Positions 10,037 to 19,168 of a DNA stretch of 62,299 nt are shown here, piece by piece. The translations under genes and the position numbers were made by a program. The notes beneath the pieces were generated by a model, which did not search any database, was not told the origin of the DNA, and saw only the letters and a list, made by a program, of their open reading frames with translations. This DNA is from CAZWCX01 sp964632945 (GTDB taxonomy: Bacteria > Planctomycetota > MHYJ01 > WSZJ01 > CAZWCX01). How positions within the stretch are numbered: the first letter of the stretch is position 1; the number at the start of each line of letters is the position of its first letter. The DNA lies in assembly GCA_964632945.1 (NCBI GenBank), contig CAZWCX010000031.1, forward strand, positions 1 to 62,299, written 5' to 3'.

Positions 10037-11609
10037 GGAATCCTCCGAAAGCAACGCTAGGAATCGCCACGACGATCACCCGGTCGCGCGAGCGGTCGAG
10101 CGCGAACTCCGCGCTCGCGGCATCCTCGACTCCGCCCACCGGGTGGTCGCGGCGGTCTCGGGAGGGCCGGATTCGATCGCGCTCCTGCGCGCGCTGGTCC
10201 GCCTTTCGTCGACCGCGGCGCCGGACCTCGAGGTGCACGTCGCCCATCTCGACCACGGCGTCCGCGACGCCGAAGGCCGGGCGGACGCCGAGTTCGTCCG
10301 CGCCCTGGCCGAGACCCTCGGCGTCCCCGCCACCCTGGAGTCCCTGGAACCCGGAGCCCTCGAGGACACGCAGGGCCTCGGCTTCGAGGCCCTGGCGCGC
10401 CGGGAACGCTATGCCTTCCTCGATCGTGTCGCCAGCCGGAACGGCGCGACGCACATCTTCACCGGCCACACCCGCGACGACCAGGTGGAAACCATCCTCA
10501 TCCGACTCATCCGCGGCACCGGGGTACGCGGGATCCGCGGCATCCTGCGCGAGCGGTTCGTCGTCCCCGACAGTCGTGTCGTACTCGTTCGGCCGCTGCT
10601 GGACAATTCGCGCGCCGAGGTCCTCGACTACCTCACCACGATCGACCAGGCGTACCGCACCGACGCGACCAACCGGAGCGAACGCGCCCTGCGCAACCGG
10701 ATCCGCCATCGGGTGATTCCGCTCATGAAGCAGGTCACCGGTCGCGACCCGGGTCCGGCGATGGCGCGCCTGGCCGACCATGCCGGGGCGCTCTGGGACT
10801 TCGCCGAGCGGCACGCCGACGACTGGCTGGACCACAATGCGCAGCGCTACGCCGACATGCTCGAGTTTTCCGCCGGGGAGCTGCGCCCGCTCCACGCCGG
10901 CTTGCGCCCCGTCATCCTCGCCCAGGCCATCGCCCGAATCAAGGGCAACCTGACGCGAATCGAGACCCACCATTTCGACTCGCTGCTCGAGCTGGTCGAC
11001 CTCGACCGCGAGGCCACGGTGGCCCTCCCGCTCGGCGTGCTGGTCGAACGCCGAGGGGACCGGATCCGCGTGCGCAAGCCGGAGGCCCCGGCGGAACCGT
11101 TTATCAGCCTGCCGGTGCCCCTGCCCGGGACCGTGACCGTCCCCGACATCGGCTTCCACCTGCAGGTCGAGCTGCTGGAAAACTCCCCGGGACTGCTCGA
11201 GAAGTTCGTCGAGGAGAAGCGCGCGCGCCGGCTCGATCTCGAGGTCATGATCGATGCGCAGGCCGCGGGCAAGCAGCTGTTCCTCCGTTGTCCGCGCGAG
11301 GGGGAGAAGTTTCAGCCGCTCGGCCTCGGTCGCGCGCACCGGCTGCGCAAGTACCTGGCGCAGCGGAAAGTCCCGCGACCGCTGCGGTCCGTAACCCCGC
11401 TCGTCGCGAACCCACAGCACCTGGTCTGGGTGGTCGGCTACGACATCGACGAGCGCGTACGCATTTCCGGCCACACGCGCATGCTCTACTGGATCAAGGC
11501 GCACTGGTCCGACGCCCGCTGGCGCCCCTTCCCCGACCGGAAGGGCGCCGAACCGGCCGCGCAGGGGACGGCCGGCCCCCCCGGATCGGACGAGCGGGAG
11601 GACGCCTGA
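10035..11609 (+). CDS. tilS: tRNA(Ile)-lysidine synthase
   Basis: Modifies C34 of the tRNA-Ile(CAU) anticodon to lysidine using ATP and lysine. The PP-loop motif SGGPDS sits at about residues 43-48, with HLDHGVR and GHTRDDQVETILIRLIRGTG following, all diagnostic of the N-type ATP pyrophosphatase core. The C-terminal TilS substrate domain is visible near residues 415-490, including RCPREGEKFQPLG. Length (524 aa) is somewhat above the common 430-470. The ATG at 10035 is preceded by ggaagag at good spacing. If this start is right, it overlaps the divergent zincin start by two bases; a GTG a little downstream is the alternative. Confidence 0.93.
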   Translation: MESSESNARNRHDDHPVARAVERELRARGILDSAHRVVAAVSGGPDSIALLRALVRLSSTAAPDLEVHVAHLDHGVRDAEGRADAEFVRALAETLGVPATLESLEPGALEDTQGLGFEALARRERYAFLDRVASRNGATHIFTGHTRDDQVETILIRLIRGTGVRGIRGILRERFVVPDSRVVLVRPLLDNSRAEVLDYLTTIDQAYRTDATNRSERALRNRIRHRVIPLMKQVTGRDPGPAMARLADHAGALWDFAERHADDWLDHNAQRYADMLEFSAGELRPLHAGLRPVILAQAIARIKGNLTRIETHHFDSLLELVDLDREATVALPLGVLVERRGDRIRVRKPEAPAEPFISLPVPLPGTVTVPDIGFHLQVELLENSPGLLEKFVEEKRARRLDLEVMIDAQAAGKQLFLRCPREGEKFQPLGLGRAHRLRKYLAQRKVPRPLRSVTPLVANPQHLVWVVGYDIDERVRISGHTRMLYWIKAHWSDARWRPFPDRKGAEPAAQGTAGPPGSDEREDA

Positions 11610-11706
11610 ACGCGGCCGGGCGCCGGGCCCGGCTGCGCGCACGTCCCGGAGGTACGCCCCGGCCCGGGAAACCGCGGGCCGCGGCCCCCGAGGGCGCCAC
11701 ACCCGG

Positions 11707-12450
11707 TCAATCGCCGCCGATGATCGAGCCGATCATGCCGGAGCCCGGCTTCTGGAATCCCCCGGCGGCCTTGACGACGCGGTCGGCGATGCGCGAGAAC
11801 GGCAGGGTCTGCAGCCACACATGCCCCGGTCCGGTCAGCGTGGTCAAGAACAGCCCTTCCCCGCCGAAGAGCGCCGTCTTCACGCCGCCCGCGAGCTGGA
11901 TGTCGTACGTCACCGAGGGCTGCATCGCCACGAGACAGCCGGTGTCCACCCGCAGCGTCTCGCCCGGCTTGAGCACCATGTCCGTGATCGCCCCGCCGGC
12001 ATGGATGAAGGCCCACCCGCGGCCGGTGAGTTTCTGCAGGATGAACCCTTCGCCGCCGAACAGGCCGGCGCCGAACTTCTTGGTGAACGCCACCGTGACC
12101 TCGATCCCTCCCGCGCTGCACAGGTAGGAATCGCGCTGGCAGATCATTTCCCCGCCGAGCATCGTCAGGTCGAGCGCGACGATCTTGCCCGGGTAGGGGG
12201 CGGAGAACGCAACCTCCGATCGCGCCGTCCCCTGACCGGTGAACGTGGTGATGAAGAAGCTCTCGCCCGCGACGGCGCGCTTCAACCCTGCCCAGAAGCC
12301 GCCGCCCGTGGACGTTTCCATCTTGATTCCGTCGGTCATGTACATCATCGCGCCCGCCTCCGCCCGCACCGATTCGCCGGGATCGAGGGTGATGATGACC
12401 GCCTGCATGTCGTCGCCCACCAGCCGATAGTCGATCACGTCCGCGCCCAT
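11707..12450 (-). CDS. AIM24/TIGR00266-family protein
   Basis: 247 aa protein of the AIM24 (DUF124) family, widespread in bacteria and related to a mitochondrial biogenesis protein. The sequence is a run of short beta strands and Gly-rich turns (GAMMYMTDG, GGGFWAGLKRA, FGGEGFILQKLTG, FGGEGLFLTTLTG), matching the double beta-roll of the family. There is no signal peptide and no catalytic signature. The start has aaaggag upstream. It is the last gene of a minus-strand series after fhs. The biochemical role is not established for bacterial members. Confidence 0.88.
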   Translation of the reverse strand: MGADVIDYRLVGDDMQAVIITLDPGESVRAEAGAMMYMTDGIKMETSTGGGFWAGLKRAVAGESFFITTFTGQGTARSEVAFSAPYPGKIVALDLTMLGGEMICQRDSYLCSAGGIEVTVAFTKKFGAGLFGGEGFILQKLTGRGWAFIHAGGAITDMVLKPGETLRVDTGCLVAMQPSVTYDIQLAGGVKTALFGGEGLFLTTLTGPGHVWLQTLPFSRIADRVVKAAGGFQKPGSGMIGSIIGGD

Positions 12451-12508
12451 GGGCGTGCTCCTTTCGTAGGAGGTCTGAACGAGGAAAGTCCAACCGGTGC
12501 CGATCGCG

Positions 12509-14266
12509 TCACTCCCGCGCGTCCGCCCGTGCGGGAGCGGCGGAGTCGGGGGCGGAGCGGTCGGAGAAGACGACGCGCCCTTTTTCGTCGATGTCGAAGC
12601 CGGCGCCGAGCGGGCGGCTCGGCAAGCCCGGCATGGTCTTCATGGCTCCGGCGACCGGGTAGAGGAAGCCCGCGCCGGCGGAAAGTCGGACTCCGCGCAC
12701 GCGAAACTCGTACCCGCGCGGGTCGACGCGGAGTTTCGGATCGTGCGAGAAGGAGTACTGGGTCTTGGCCATGCACACCGGCAGGTTTCCATATCCCATG
12801 TGCGTCCAGCGTTCGATGTCGCGACGCGCATCGTCGTCGTAGGCCACGTCGGCGGCGCCGTAGAGTTCCCGGGCGAGGGCGGCGATCTTGTCGGGGATGG
12901 GGGCGTCGAGCGCGTAGAGCCAGGGGGGCGACGCGGGCGCCGCCGATCGGCGCGCCGCCTCCTCCACCGCCGCCGCGAGCGCGGCCCCGCCGGACGCGCC
13001 GTCCGCGAACACCGTGCAGGGCACGGCGGCCTCCGCCCCCATCTCGCGGGCGAGCGCGCACACGCGCTCGATCTCGCGGTCGCCGTCGCCGGGGAACCGG
13101 TTCACCGCGACCACCACCGGCACGCCGAAGCGGCGCACCACCCCCACCTGCCGGCGCAGGTTCCAGGCCCCCGCCTCGAGCGCCCCATCGTCGGGCTGGG
13201 ACAGGCGCGGGTCGACCGGCTTGCCGGGGGTGATCTTGAATTTTCCGCTGTGGTACTTGAGCCCCCGCACGGTGCACACCAGCACGGCGACGTCGGGCGC
13301 CAGGGCGGCCTCTCCCGACATTCGGCACTTGATGTGCATGAATTTCTCAAAGCCCAGTTCCGCGCCGAAGCCGGCTTCCGTGACCACGGCATCGCAGCGC
13401 GACAGGGCGATCCGGTCGGCGAGGATGGACGAGTTTCCGTGGGCGATATTTCCGAACGGGCCGGTATGAATGAAGGCGGGCGTGCCGTCCATCGTCTGCA
13501 TCAGGTTGGGCTTGATCGATTCACGCAGGAGGACGCCCATGGCGCCGGCGCAGCCGAGTTCCTCCGCCGTCACCGGCCGTCCGGCGCGATCTTCACCCAC
13601 GACGATGCGCCCGAGGCGGCGCCGCAGGTCGGCCATCCCCGTGGCCAGGGCGAGAATGGCCATGATCTCGCTGGCGGCAACGATGTCGAAGCGGTCGATG
13701 CGCGATTCCGTCTCCCGTCCGCCGAGCAGGCGGAGGGAGGCGAGCGCGCGGTCGCACACGTCGACGACGCGGGGCCAGACGATGCGCGCCGGATCGATGC
13801 CGCGCGCATTGCCGTGGTGGACGTGGTTGTCGAGGAACGCGGCGAGCAGGTTGTGGGCCAGGGCGATGGCGTGGAAGTCGCCGGTCAGATGGAAGGTGAT
13901 CGACTCCCAGGGGACGATCTGCGCGCGCCCGCCGCCGGCGCCGCCCCCCTTGATGCCGAAGACCGGCCCGGCCGACGGCTGCCGCAAGGCCACCGCCGCG
14001 CGCCGTCCGCGCGCGCGCAGCGCCATCGCCAGACCGATGGAGGTCACCGTCTTCCCCTCGCCGAGCGGCGTGGGCGTGATCGCGGTGACCACGATGTACT
14101 TGCCTCGCGGCGCCCCCGGCGGCGGCAGCGCGTCGAGCGCGAGCTTCGCCGCGTAACGTCCGTACGGCTCGGCGTGCCGTTCCAACCCCAGGTCCGCCGC
14201 CACGTCCTGAATCGGCCGGGGCGTCACCGCCTGAGAGAGCGAGAGGTCGTAACCGATATCGGGCAA
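12509..14266 (-). CDS. fhs: Formate--tetrahydrofolate ligase
   Basis: Makes 10-formyl-THF from formate, THF and ATP in one-carbon metabolism. The P-loop-like TPTPLGEGKTVTSIGLAMAL and the family block GIKGGGAGGGRAQIVPWE are intact, as is the LTGDFHAI...NLLAAFLDNHVHHGN region. Length is 585 aa against about 556 usually; the extra residues lie mainly at the C-terminus and in one loop. The gene starts seven bases after the stop of the small zinc-finger gene, suggesting one transcript from ndk through fhs. No folD or acetogenesis genes are nearby, so its role is probably assimilatory. Confidence 0.96.
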   Translation of the reverse strand: MPDIGYDLSLSQAVTPRPIQDVAADLGLERHAEPYGRYAAKLALDALPPPGAPRGKYIVVTAITPTPLGEGKTVTSIGLAMALRARGRRAAVALRQPSAGPVFGIKGGGAGGGRAQIVPWESITFHLTGDFHAIALAHNLLAAFLDNHVHHGNARGIDPARIVWPRVVDVCDRALASLRLLGGRETESRIDRFDIVAASEIMAILALATGMADLRRRLGRIVVGEDRAGRPVTAEELGCAGAMGVLLRESIKPNLMQTMDGTPAFIHTGPFGNIAHGNSSILADRIALSRCDAVVTEAGFGAELGFEKFMHIKCRMSGEAALAPDVAVLVCTVRGLKYHSGKFKITPGKPVDPRLSQPDDGALEAGAWNLRRQVGVVRRFGVPVVVAVNRFPGDGDREIERVCALAREMGAEAAVPCTVFADGASGGAALAAAVEEAARRSAAPASPPWLYALDAPIPDKIAALARELYGAADVAYDDDARRDIERWTHMGYGNLPVCMAKTQYSFSHDPKLRVDPRGYEFRVRGVRLSAGAGFLYPVAGAMKTMPGLPSRPLGAGFDIDEKGRVVFSDRSAPDSAAPARADARE

Positions 14267-14273
14267 AGCCGGC

Positions 14274-14552
14274 CTAACCGCCCTTCTTCTTTTTCTTCTG
14301 CTTGCTCCGCCAGCGCTTGAAGTAGTCGGGGTGCGCCGCCCGCCACTTCTTCAGATATTCGCGCTGCTTGTCCGTCTTCCAGTACTCCGGGTAACGCGAT
14401 TTCCACTTGGGCATGTACTCGCGCATGTACGCAAGGCGGCGGTCCCGCTTGCACTTCTCGCGCGAGCAGTAAATCTGCAGCACGTTGCGGGCCTTGAACG
14501 GCTTCTCGCAGGCCTTGCAGTTCCGCATGACCCGGCCCTTGGGCTTGCCCAT
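14274..14552 (-). CDS. Small basic treble-clef zinc-finger protein
   Basis: 92 aa, rich in Lys, Arg and aromatic residues. The N-terminal half contains CKACEKPFKA...QIYCSREKCKRDRR, a CxxC...YCSxxC treble-clef pattern seen in small nucleic-acid-binding zinc proteins. The second half is a repetitive, highly basic helix (Tyr/Trp/Lys rich, ending in a poly-Lys tail). A DNA- or RNA-binding role is likely from composition. It sits tightly between ndk and fhs on the same strand. Confidence 0.72.
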   Translation of the reverse strand: MGKPKGRVMRNCKACEKPFKARNVLQIYCSREKCKRDRRLAYMREYMPKWKSRYPEYWKTDKQREYLKKWRAAHPDYFKRWRSKQKKKKKGG

Positions 14553-14606
14553 GACACCCTTCCGCGCTTGCCCCGTGGATCCCCCTCCCCCCCGATGACG
14601 CGCCGA

Positions 14607-15074
14607 CTACGCGCCGTCCTCGGCCAGGTCGTAGGTCCAAGGCGCGGTCACCAGGTTGTACTCCACGATCTCTTCCGCCTTGAAGAGGATCGGGATTTCG
14701 CGCGCCGCGGATTCCGGGGAGTCGGAGCCGTGGACCAGATTGAAGCTCTTGCTCGAGCCGAAGTCGCCGCGGATGGTGCCCGGTTCGGCGTTCGGTCCGA
14801 AGGTCGCACCGAGGAGCTTGCGACCGATCGCGATCACCTTCGGTCCCTCGAGCGCGATCGCGACCAGCGGCCCGGAAGTGATGAACTTGATCAGGCTCGC
14901 GTGGAACGGTTTGCCCGCGTGCACGGAGTACAGGTTTTCGGCCTGGGCCTGGGACATCCGCAGGAGCTTGAGGGCGGCGATCTTGATGCCCTTTTCCTCG
15001 AACCGATTGAGGATCCGCCCGATCAACCGCCGCTGGACTCCGTCGGGCTTGACCAGAATGAGCGTCCGTTCCAT
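14607..15074 (-). CDS. ndk: Nucleoside diphosphate kinase
   Basis: Transfers the gamma-phosphate of ATP to NDPs through a phosphohistidine. The protein is 155 aa, starting MERTLILVKPDGVQRRLIG, with the active-site block NLVHGSDSPESAAREI near residue 118. The start at 15074 was preferred over an in-frame extension of 31 residues because it gives exactly the family N-terminus. A promoter at 15139-15167 lies 65 bases upstream. Confidence 0.97.
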   Translation of the reverse strand: MERTLILVKPDGVQRRLIGRILNRFEEKGIKIAALKLLRMSQAQAENLYSVHAGKPFHASLIKFITSGPLVAIALEGPKVIAIGRKLLGATFGPNAEPGTIRGDFGSSKSFNLVHGSDSPESAAREIPILFKAEEIVEYNLVTAPWTYDLAEDGA

Positions 15075-15138
15075 CCACCGATCTCCGTCACGAAGCAGGT
15101 AAGGCAGGCGCGCGCTACCGCCGACGCGCGAGGGCGGG

Positions 15139-15167
15139 ATCGTAGCAGGGTTTTTTTTGTGAATCAA
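15139..15167 (-). promoter_or_regulatory. Sigma70-like promoter of ndk
   Basis: On the minus strand TTGATT (15162-15167), a 17-base spacer holding eight consecutive A residues, then TACGAT (15139-15144). Good match and spacing; positioned to drive ndk, the zinc-finger gene and fhs. Confidence 0.6.
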
Positions 15168-15201
15168 GGAGAAATATGGGACGCACGTGCGATGCCGGGG
15201 A

Positions 15202-16719
15202 TCAGCGCGGGAAAGCGGCGCGGCCCTCGGACTCCCACCACTCCTGCCAGCGGCGGATGGCCGCCTTGCGTTCGTTCTCGGGGGCGGAGGCCGCGTAGTC
15301 GAAGGCGCGTCCGGTGATGCGGCGAAGCGATCCGATCGCGGCCTCGCGCGCGCCGCCGTGGGGGGAGGCGAGGCCGAAGAACAGCGACTCGACGGTGCGC
15401 CGGTCGGCGAAGGCGGAGAGCGAACGCGCGGCGCTGGCCTGGGCGGCGGCGGACTTGCCGTTGAGCAGCGCGTCGATCAGCCATTCCTGGCGACCGCGCG
15501 CGCGCACGGAGTCCCACCAGAACTTCCATTCGTCCACCTGGACCTTGCGCTCCTCGGCCGGGCCCTCCGGGGAGAAGGGGATCTCCACGCCGACGATGGC
15601 GATGAGCGCACCGTGCGCCTGACGGCGGGCGGTGGCCGAGGCGTCCGCAAGGAGCTGAATGAGCGGGGAGACGGCCGGCTCGTACCGCATTTCGGCGAGG
15701 CGCGCGGCCGCCGCCGCGCGATTCTCGGGGCGCGCATCCCGCAACGCGGCCAGGTACCACTCCGCCTCCGGCGCCTCGCGCGCCGTCTGCCACCAGGTCC
15801 GCCAGGCCGCGGTCGCCTGTTCGCGCGCGGTCGGGTCGGAGCCCGGGCCGCTGAACGGGGCGTACCCGAAGGTCAGGCCGGTGATGGACGACAGGGCGAG
15901 GCCGGCGTGCAGGCGCACCGACTCCTGCGGGTCCGCGAGGGCGTCGAGGAGCGGGGGGATGGCCTCGCGCGAGCGCTGGTCGCGCAGCGCCATGGCCGCG
16001 TTCTTGCGCATGCGCGCATCGCTCGCCCGCAGGGCGCCGATCCACCAGGCCAGCGGCGTTTGGGCGCGCGCGCCCTCCCACCAGCTCTCCCAGCGCAGAA
16101 TCACCTGTTCGCGTTCCTCGGCGGGGGCGTCGGGGTCGAACCCGGACTCGAATCGGACCAGGCGCTCGAACGCACGCGCGGCCTGGTCGCGCACACCCGC
16201 GGTGCGATGCCGCAGCGCCTGGAAGAGGGCGGGGATCGCGGCGGCGGCGTCGAAGCGGACCACCTCCCGCGCCGCCGTCGCCACCACGACCGGCTGAGAA
16301 TCGCGGAACCGCTCCAGGAAGCCGGCGAGGCAGCGAGGATCGCCGATCCCGGCGAGCGCCTCGAGCGCCAGCACGCGCACCTGGGCGTCCGGATCCTCGA
16401 GCAATTCCACCAGGAACGGGACTGCCTTCGCGTCCCCCAGGCGGCCGAGCTTCTGGATCGCCAGCGAGCGCAGCGCCTTGTTCTCCGAGCGCGCTTCCGC
16501 GATCAGGGTCTCGACCGGGACCGGCCGGGCCGGATCCTGCCCGGCGATCCCCCCTGGCGCGACCAGCGACAGCAGCAGGGCGAGCGCGGCGGCGGCCGCG
16601 CCGGGCCCGAAAGACACAAAGACACGAGGACGCGTGCGTTCCTCGTGTCTTCGTGTCGCGGGGGCCGGAACCGGGTTCCGACCCCGCGAAGGGGCGCTCG
16701 ACGGGGCCTGAACGGCCAT
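15202..16719 (-). CDS. HEAT-repeat protein, probably exported
   Basis: Up to 505 aa. After a hydrophobic stretch (AAAAALALLLSLVAPGG, about residues 41-57) that looks like a signal peptide, the whole protein is HEAT/PBS-lyase-type repeats of about 30 residues (for example AIQKLGRLGDAKAVPFLVELL followed by a DPDAQVRVLALEALAGIGD pattern). Between repeats lie several near-identical WEEWWE-like Trp-rich linkers. The start is uncertain: the longest frame begins six bases after the rpsI stop and runs through a hairpin (16613-16657), while a GTG at 16617 lies just past that hairpin. HEAT arrays usually bind other proteins; the partner is unknown. Confidence 0.75.
   Translation of the reverse strand: MAVQAPSSAPSRGRNPVPAPATRRHEERTRPRVFVSFGPGAAAAALALLLSLVAPGGIAGQDPARPVPVETLIAEARSENKALRSLAIQKLGRLGDAKAVPFLVELLEDPDAQVRVLALEALAGIGDPRCLAGFLERFRDSQPVVVATAAREVVRFDAAAAIPALFQALRHRTAGVRDQAARAFERLVRFESGFDPDAPAEEREQVILRWESWWEGARAQTPLAWWIGALRASDARMRKNAAMALRDQRSREAIPPLLDALADPQESVRLHAGLALSSITGLTFGYAPFSGPGSDPTAREQATAAWRTWWQTAREAPEAEWYLAALRDARPENRAAAAARLAEMRYEPAVSPLIQLLADASATARRQAHGALIAIVGVEIPFSPEGPAEERKVQVDEWKFWWDSVRARGRQEWLIDALLNGKSAAAQASAARSLSAFADRRTVESLFFGLASPHGGAREAAIGSLRRITGRAFDYAASAPENERKAAIRRWQEWWESEGRAAFPR
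16613..16657. repeat. Inverted repeat after rpsI, REP-like or terminator
   Basis: An 11-bp perfect stem (AGACACGAGGA at 16620-16630 with TCCTCGTGTCT at 16640-16650) around a CGCG-containing loop, plus an outer GACAC/GTGTC pair (16613-16617 and 16653-16657). It lies just after the rpsI stop and overlaps the 5' part of the HEAT gene frame. A related hairpin follows nuoI at 41016-41042. Confidence 0.65.
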
Positions 16720-16724
16720 CGCGA

Positions 16725-17120
16725 CTAGCGCTTCGAGAACTGGCAGCCCCGGCGGGCGCCGCGCAGACCGAACTTCTTGCGCTCCTTCATGCGCGAATCG
16801 CGCGTGAGCAACCCGGCCTCGCGCAGCGGACGATGCAGCGCCGCGTCGGCCTTCTTGAGGGCGCGCGCCAAACCGAGCAGCACCGCGCCGGCCTGGCCGG
16901 ATTTGCCGCCGCCGTCGACGCGGGCCGTGATGTCGAACTTGCCGACCGTCTTGGTCGCCTGCAGCGGCGACAGCACCGCAATCCGGTCCTGCTCGTTCTC
17001 GAAATACTTCTCCACCAGCTCCCCGTTCACGCGGATCAGGCCGGTGCCGGGCTTCATGCGGACGCGCGCCACCGCCGTCTTGCGGCGGCCCGTCGCGAGG
17101 ATCTCATTGGTCTGGGTCAT
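16725..17120 (-). CDS. rpsI: 30S ribosomal protein S9
   Basis: 131 aa. ATGRRKTAVARVRMKPG at the N-terminus and the basic tail with KERKKFGLRGARRG ending QFSKR are diagnostic of S9; the terminal Lys-Arg reaches the decoding centre. It follows rplM by 30 bases, the universal rplM-rpsI pair. Confidence 0.99.
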   Translation of the reverse strand: MTQTNEILATGRRKTAVARVRMKPGTGLIRVNGELVEKYFENEQDRIAVLSPLQATKTVGKFDITARVDGGGKSGQAGAVLLGLARALKKADAALHRPLREAGLLTRDSRMKERKKFGLRGARRGCQFSKR

Positions 17121-17150
17121 CGGTTCGCTCCGGTCTCCTGGGGTTCCCGA

Positions 17151-17591
17151 CTACTTCTTCTTGGCGAAGACAAGCGCTTCCGGCTTCTGGCCCCCGTGCG
17201 GGTGCTCGGCGCCGCCGTACACGTGCAACTTGCGCAGCATCTGCTTGCCGAGCCGCGACACGGGCAGCATGCGCTTGACCGCGAGGCGGAATACGTGATC
17301 CGGCCGGCGCTGGAACATCGCCTCGAAGGGGATGACCCGCTGCCCGCCCGGATAACCGCTGTAGCTCTGATACACCTTCTGCTGCCGCTTGTTGCCGGTC
17401 AGCTTCACGTCGGCGGCATTCACCACCACCACGAAGTCGCCCGTGTCCACGTGCGGCGTGTACATCGGCTTGTGCTTGCCCTGCAGGATGGTCGCGATGT
17501 TCGACGCCATCCGGCCCAGCACCTGGCCCTTCACGTCGACGACGAACCACTTCCGGTTGACGGTCTTCGAATTGGCGAATTCGGTCTTCAC
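17151..17591 (-). CDS. rplM: 50S ribosomal protein L13
   Basis: 146 aa with GTG start at 17591 and ggag upstream. RKWFVVDVKGQVLGRMAS near the N-terminus and the MLPVSRLGKQMLRKLHVYGG segment identify L13. First gene of the rplM-rpsI operon, with a near-consensus promoter about 85 bases upstream. Confidence 0.99.
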   Translation of the reverse strand: MKTEFANSKTVNRKWFVVDVKGQVLGRMASNIATILQGKHKPMYTPHVDTGDFVVVVNAADVKLTGNKRQQKVYQSYSGYPGGQRVIPFEAMFQRRPDHVFRLAVKRMLPVSRLGKQMLRKLHVYGGAEHPHGGQKPEALVFAKKK

Positions 17592-17677
17592 GGCTTTGCT
17601 CCATGGATTCCAGGGCCGGCTCGTTCCCCGGGCCGATCCCCCGGGAAACTGCGGCTCTTCGAGGTAAGGGAGGGGTA

Positions 17678-17705
17678 ATTATAGGGTTGGGCCCGGAGGT
17701 GTCAA
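17678..17705 (-). promoter_or_regulatory. Consensus sigma70 promoter of rplM-rpsI
   Basis: On the minus strand TTGACA (17700-17705), a 16-base spacer and TATAAT (17678-17683): both hexamers match the consensus perfectly, rare in such GC-rich DNA and fitting for a ribosomal protein operon. The rest of the 347-base gap 17592-17938 holds nothing else I can support. Confidence 0.85.
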
Positions 17706-17938
17706 GGGAAACCTGGAGGCCGGGGGCGCGATTCCGACCGCCCCCGACCGTCGCCCGGGCCGGCGGAACCCAAGACCCGAAAAGCCTTTGCGTACGCCGA
17801 GCCGGGGGGCGGCGCCGCTTCGAGCCGGCGTCCGGACCCCGCCGGATCCTCCCCCGCGGCACCCGGCGCACGTCCGATCGCGCTTGCCCTCCGCGGCCCC
17901 GGCGTGACCGCGGGATGCGCGGCGCGAACCCGCGGCGC

Positions 17939-19126
17939 TCACACCGCGCCCGCCGCGCGGAGCGCGCGCACCTGGTCCGCCGCAAAGCCCAGTTCCGCGA
18001 GGATCTCGTCGGTGTGTTCGCCGAGCCGCGGAGGGGGGCGACGCGGCCCCTGCGGATGCGCGGAGAGGCGGATCGGATTGCCCACCGTGCGGAGCGCACC
18101 GATGGTCGGATGGGGCAGGTCGAGGACCATGTCGCGCTCGCGACGCACCGGGTCGTCGAGCACTTCGCCGACGGTGCGGATCGACCCGACCGGGATTCCG
18201 CGCGGCGCCAGGGCGGCCACCCAGGCGTCCGAGGTGCGCGCGGCAACGATCGGCGCCAGGATGCCCGCGAGTTCCTCGCGGTTCGTCACCCGCCGGGCGT
18301 TGTCGGCGAAGCGCGGATCCGCGCAGAGATCGGTCCGTCCGATCACCTCGCAAAACGGCTTCCAGAAACCCTCGTTGGCCACGCCGATGTTGACGTAGCC
18401 GTCCGCGGTGCGGAAGGTCTCGTACGGGGTGATCGAGGGGTGGCGATTGCCGATCCGGCGGGACGGCTTCCCGGTGGCGAAATAGTTCTGCGCCTGGTAC
18501 GTGAACAAGGCCAGCACGCCGTCGAGAAGGGCGACATCCACCTTCTGTCCTTTTCCCGTGCGCCCGCGTTCCAGCAGTGCCAGCAGCACCCCTTCCACGG
18601 CGAGCTGCCCGGCCGTGAGATCGGCGATCGAAGTCCCCACCTTCACGGGCGGACCGTCGGAAAAGCCGGTCAGGTCCATCAGCCCGCTTTCCCCCTGCAC
18701 GATGACATCATAGGAAGGATCGAGCCGCCGGCTGCCCGTGTGCCCATATCCGGAGACCGCGGCGTAGATCATCCGCGGGTTCATCTCATGAATGCGCTCC
18801 CATCCATAGCCGAGCTTCTCCATCGTGCCGGGGCGGAAGTTCTCCACCAGCACGTCGCAGACCGCAATCATCCGTTCCAGCACTTCGCGGCCGCGCGGGT
18901 GCTTCAGGTTCAGCGTGAGGCTGCGCTTGTTCCGGTTGACCGAAAGGTAGTACGCCGCCTCCCCTTGAACGAACGGGGGTCCCCAGCCGCGGGTGTCGTC
19001 GCCGCTCCCGGGCAATTCCACCTTGAGGACGTCCGCGCCCATGTCGCCGAGTTTCATGGTGGCGAAGGGACCGGCCAGAATGCGGGTCAAATCGAGGATG
19101 CGGGTGCCTTGGAGGGGACCGGACAT
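17939..19126 (-). CDS. CaiB/BaiF family (class III) CoA-transferase
   Basis: 395 aa. Members move CoA between carboxylic acids through a covalent Asp-CoA intermediate. N-terminal RILDLTRILAGPFATMKLGDMGADVLKVE, followed by NRNKRSLTLNLKHPRG and VENFRPGTMEKLG, are family signatures. The catalytic Asp is probably the one in TSIADLTAGQLA. Substrate cannot be read from sequence; no neighbouring CoA-ligase or hydratase gives a hint. The gene follows a small membrane-protein gene by 42 bases on the same strand. Confidence 0.93.
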   Translation of the reverse strand: MSGPLQGTRILDLTRILAGPFATMKLGDMGADVLKVELPGSGDDTRGWGPPFVQGEAAYYLSVNRNKRSLTLNLKHPRGREVLERMIAVCDVLVENFRPGTMEKLGYGWERIHEMNPRMIYAAVSGYGHTGSRRLDPSYDVIVQGESGLMDLTGFSDGPPVKVGTSIADLTAGQLAVEGVLLALLERGRTGKGQKVDVALLDGVLALFTYQAQNYFATGKPSRRIGNRHPSITPYETFRTADGYVNIGVANEGFWKPFCEVIGRTDLCADPRFADNARRVTNREELAGILAPIVAARTSDAWVAALAPRGIPVGSIRTVGEVLDDPVRRERDMVLDLPHPTIGALRTVGNPIRLSAHPQGPRRPPPRLGEHTDEILAELGFAADQVRALRAAGAV

Positions 19127-19168
19127 GCGAACCTCACGGATGGGGACGGGACTCGGGATGGGCGGGGT

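Noticed and set aside
15151..15158. T8 run as an intrinsic terminator
   Set aside because: No GC-rich hairpin precedes it on either strand; it forms the spacer of a good ndk promoter instead.
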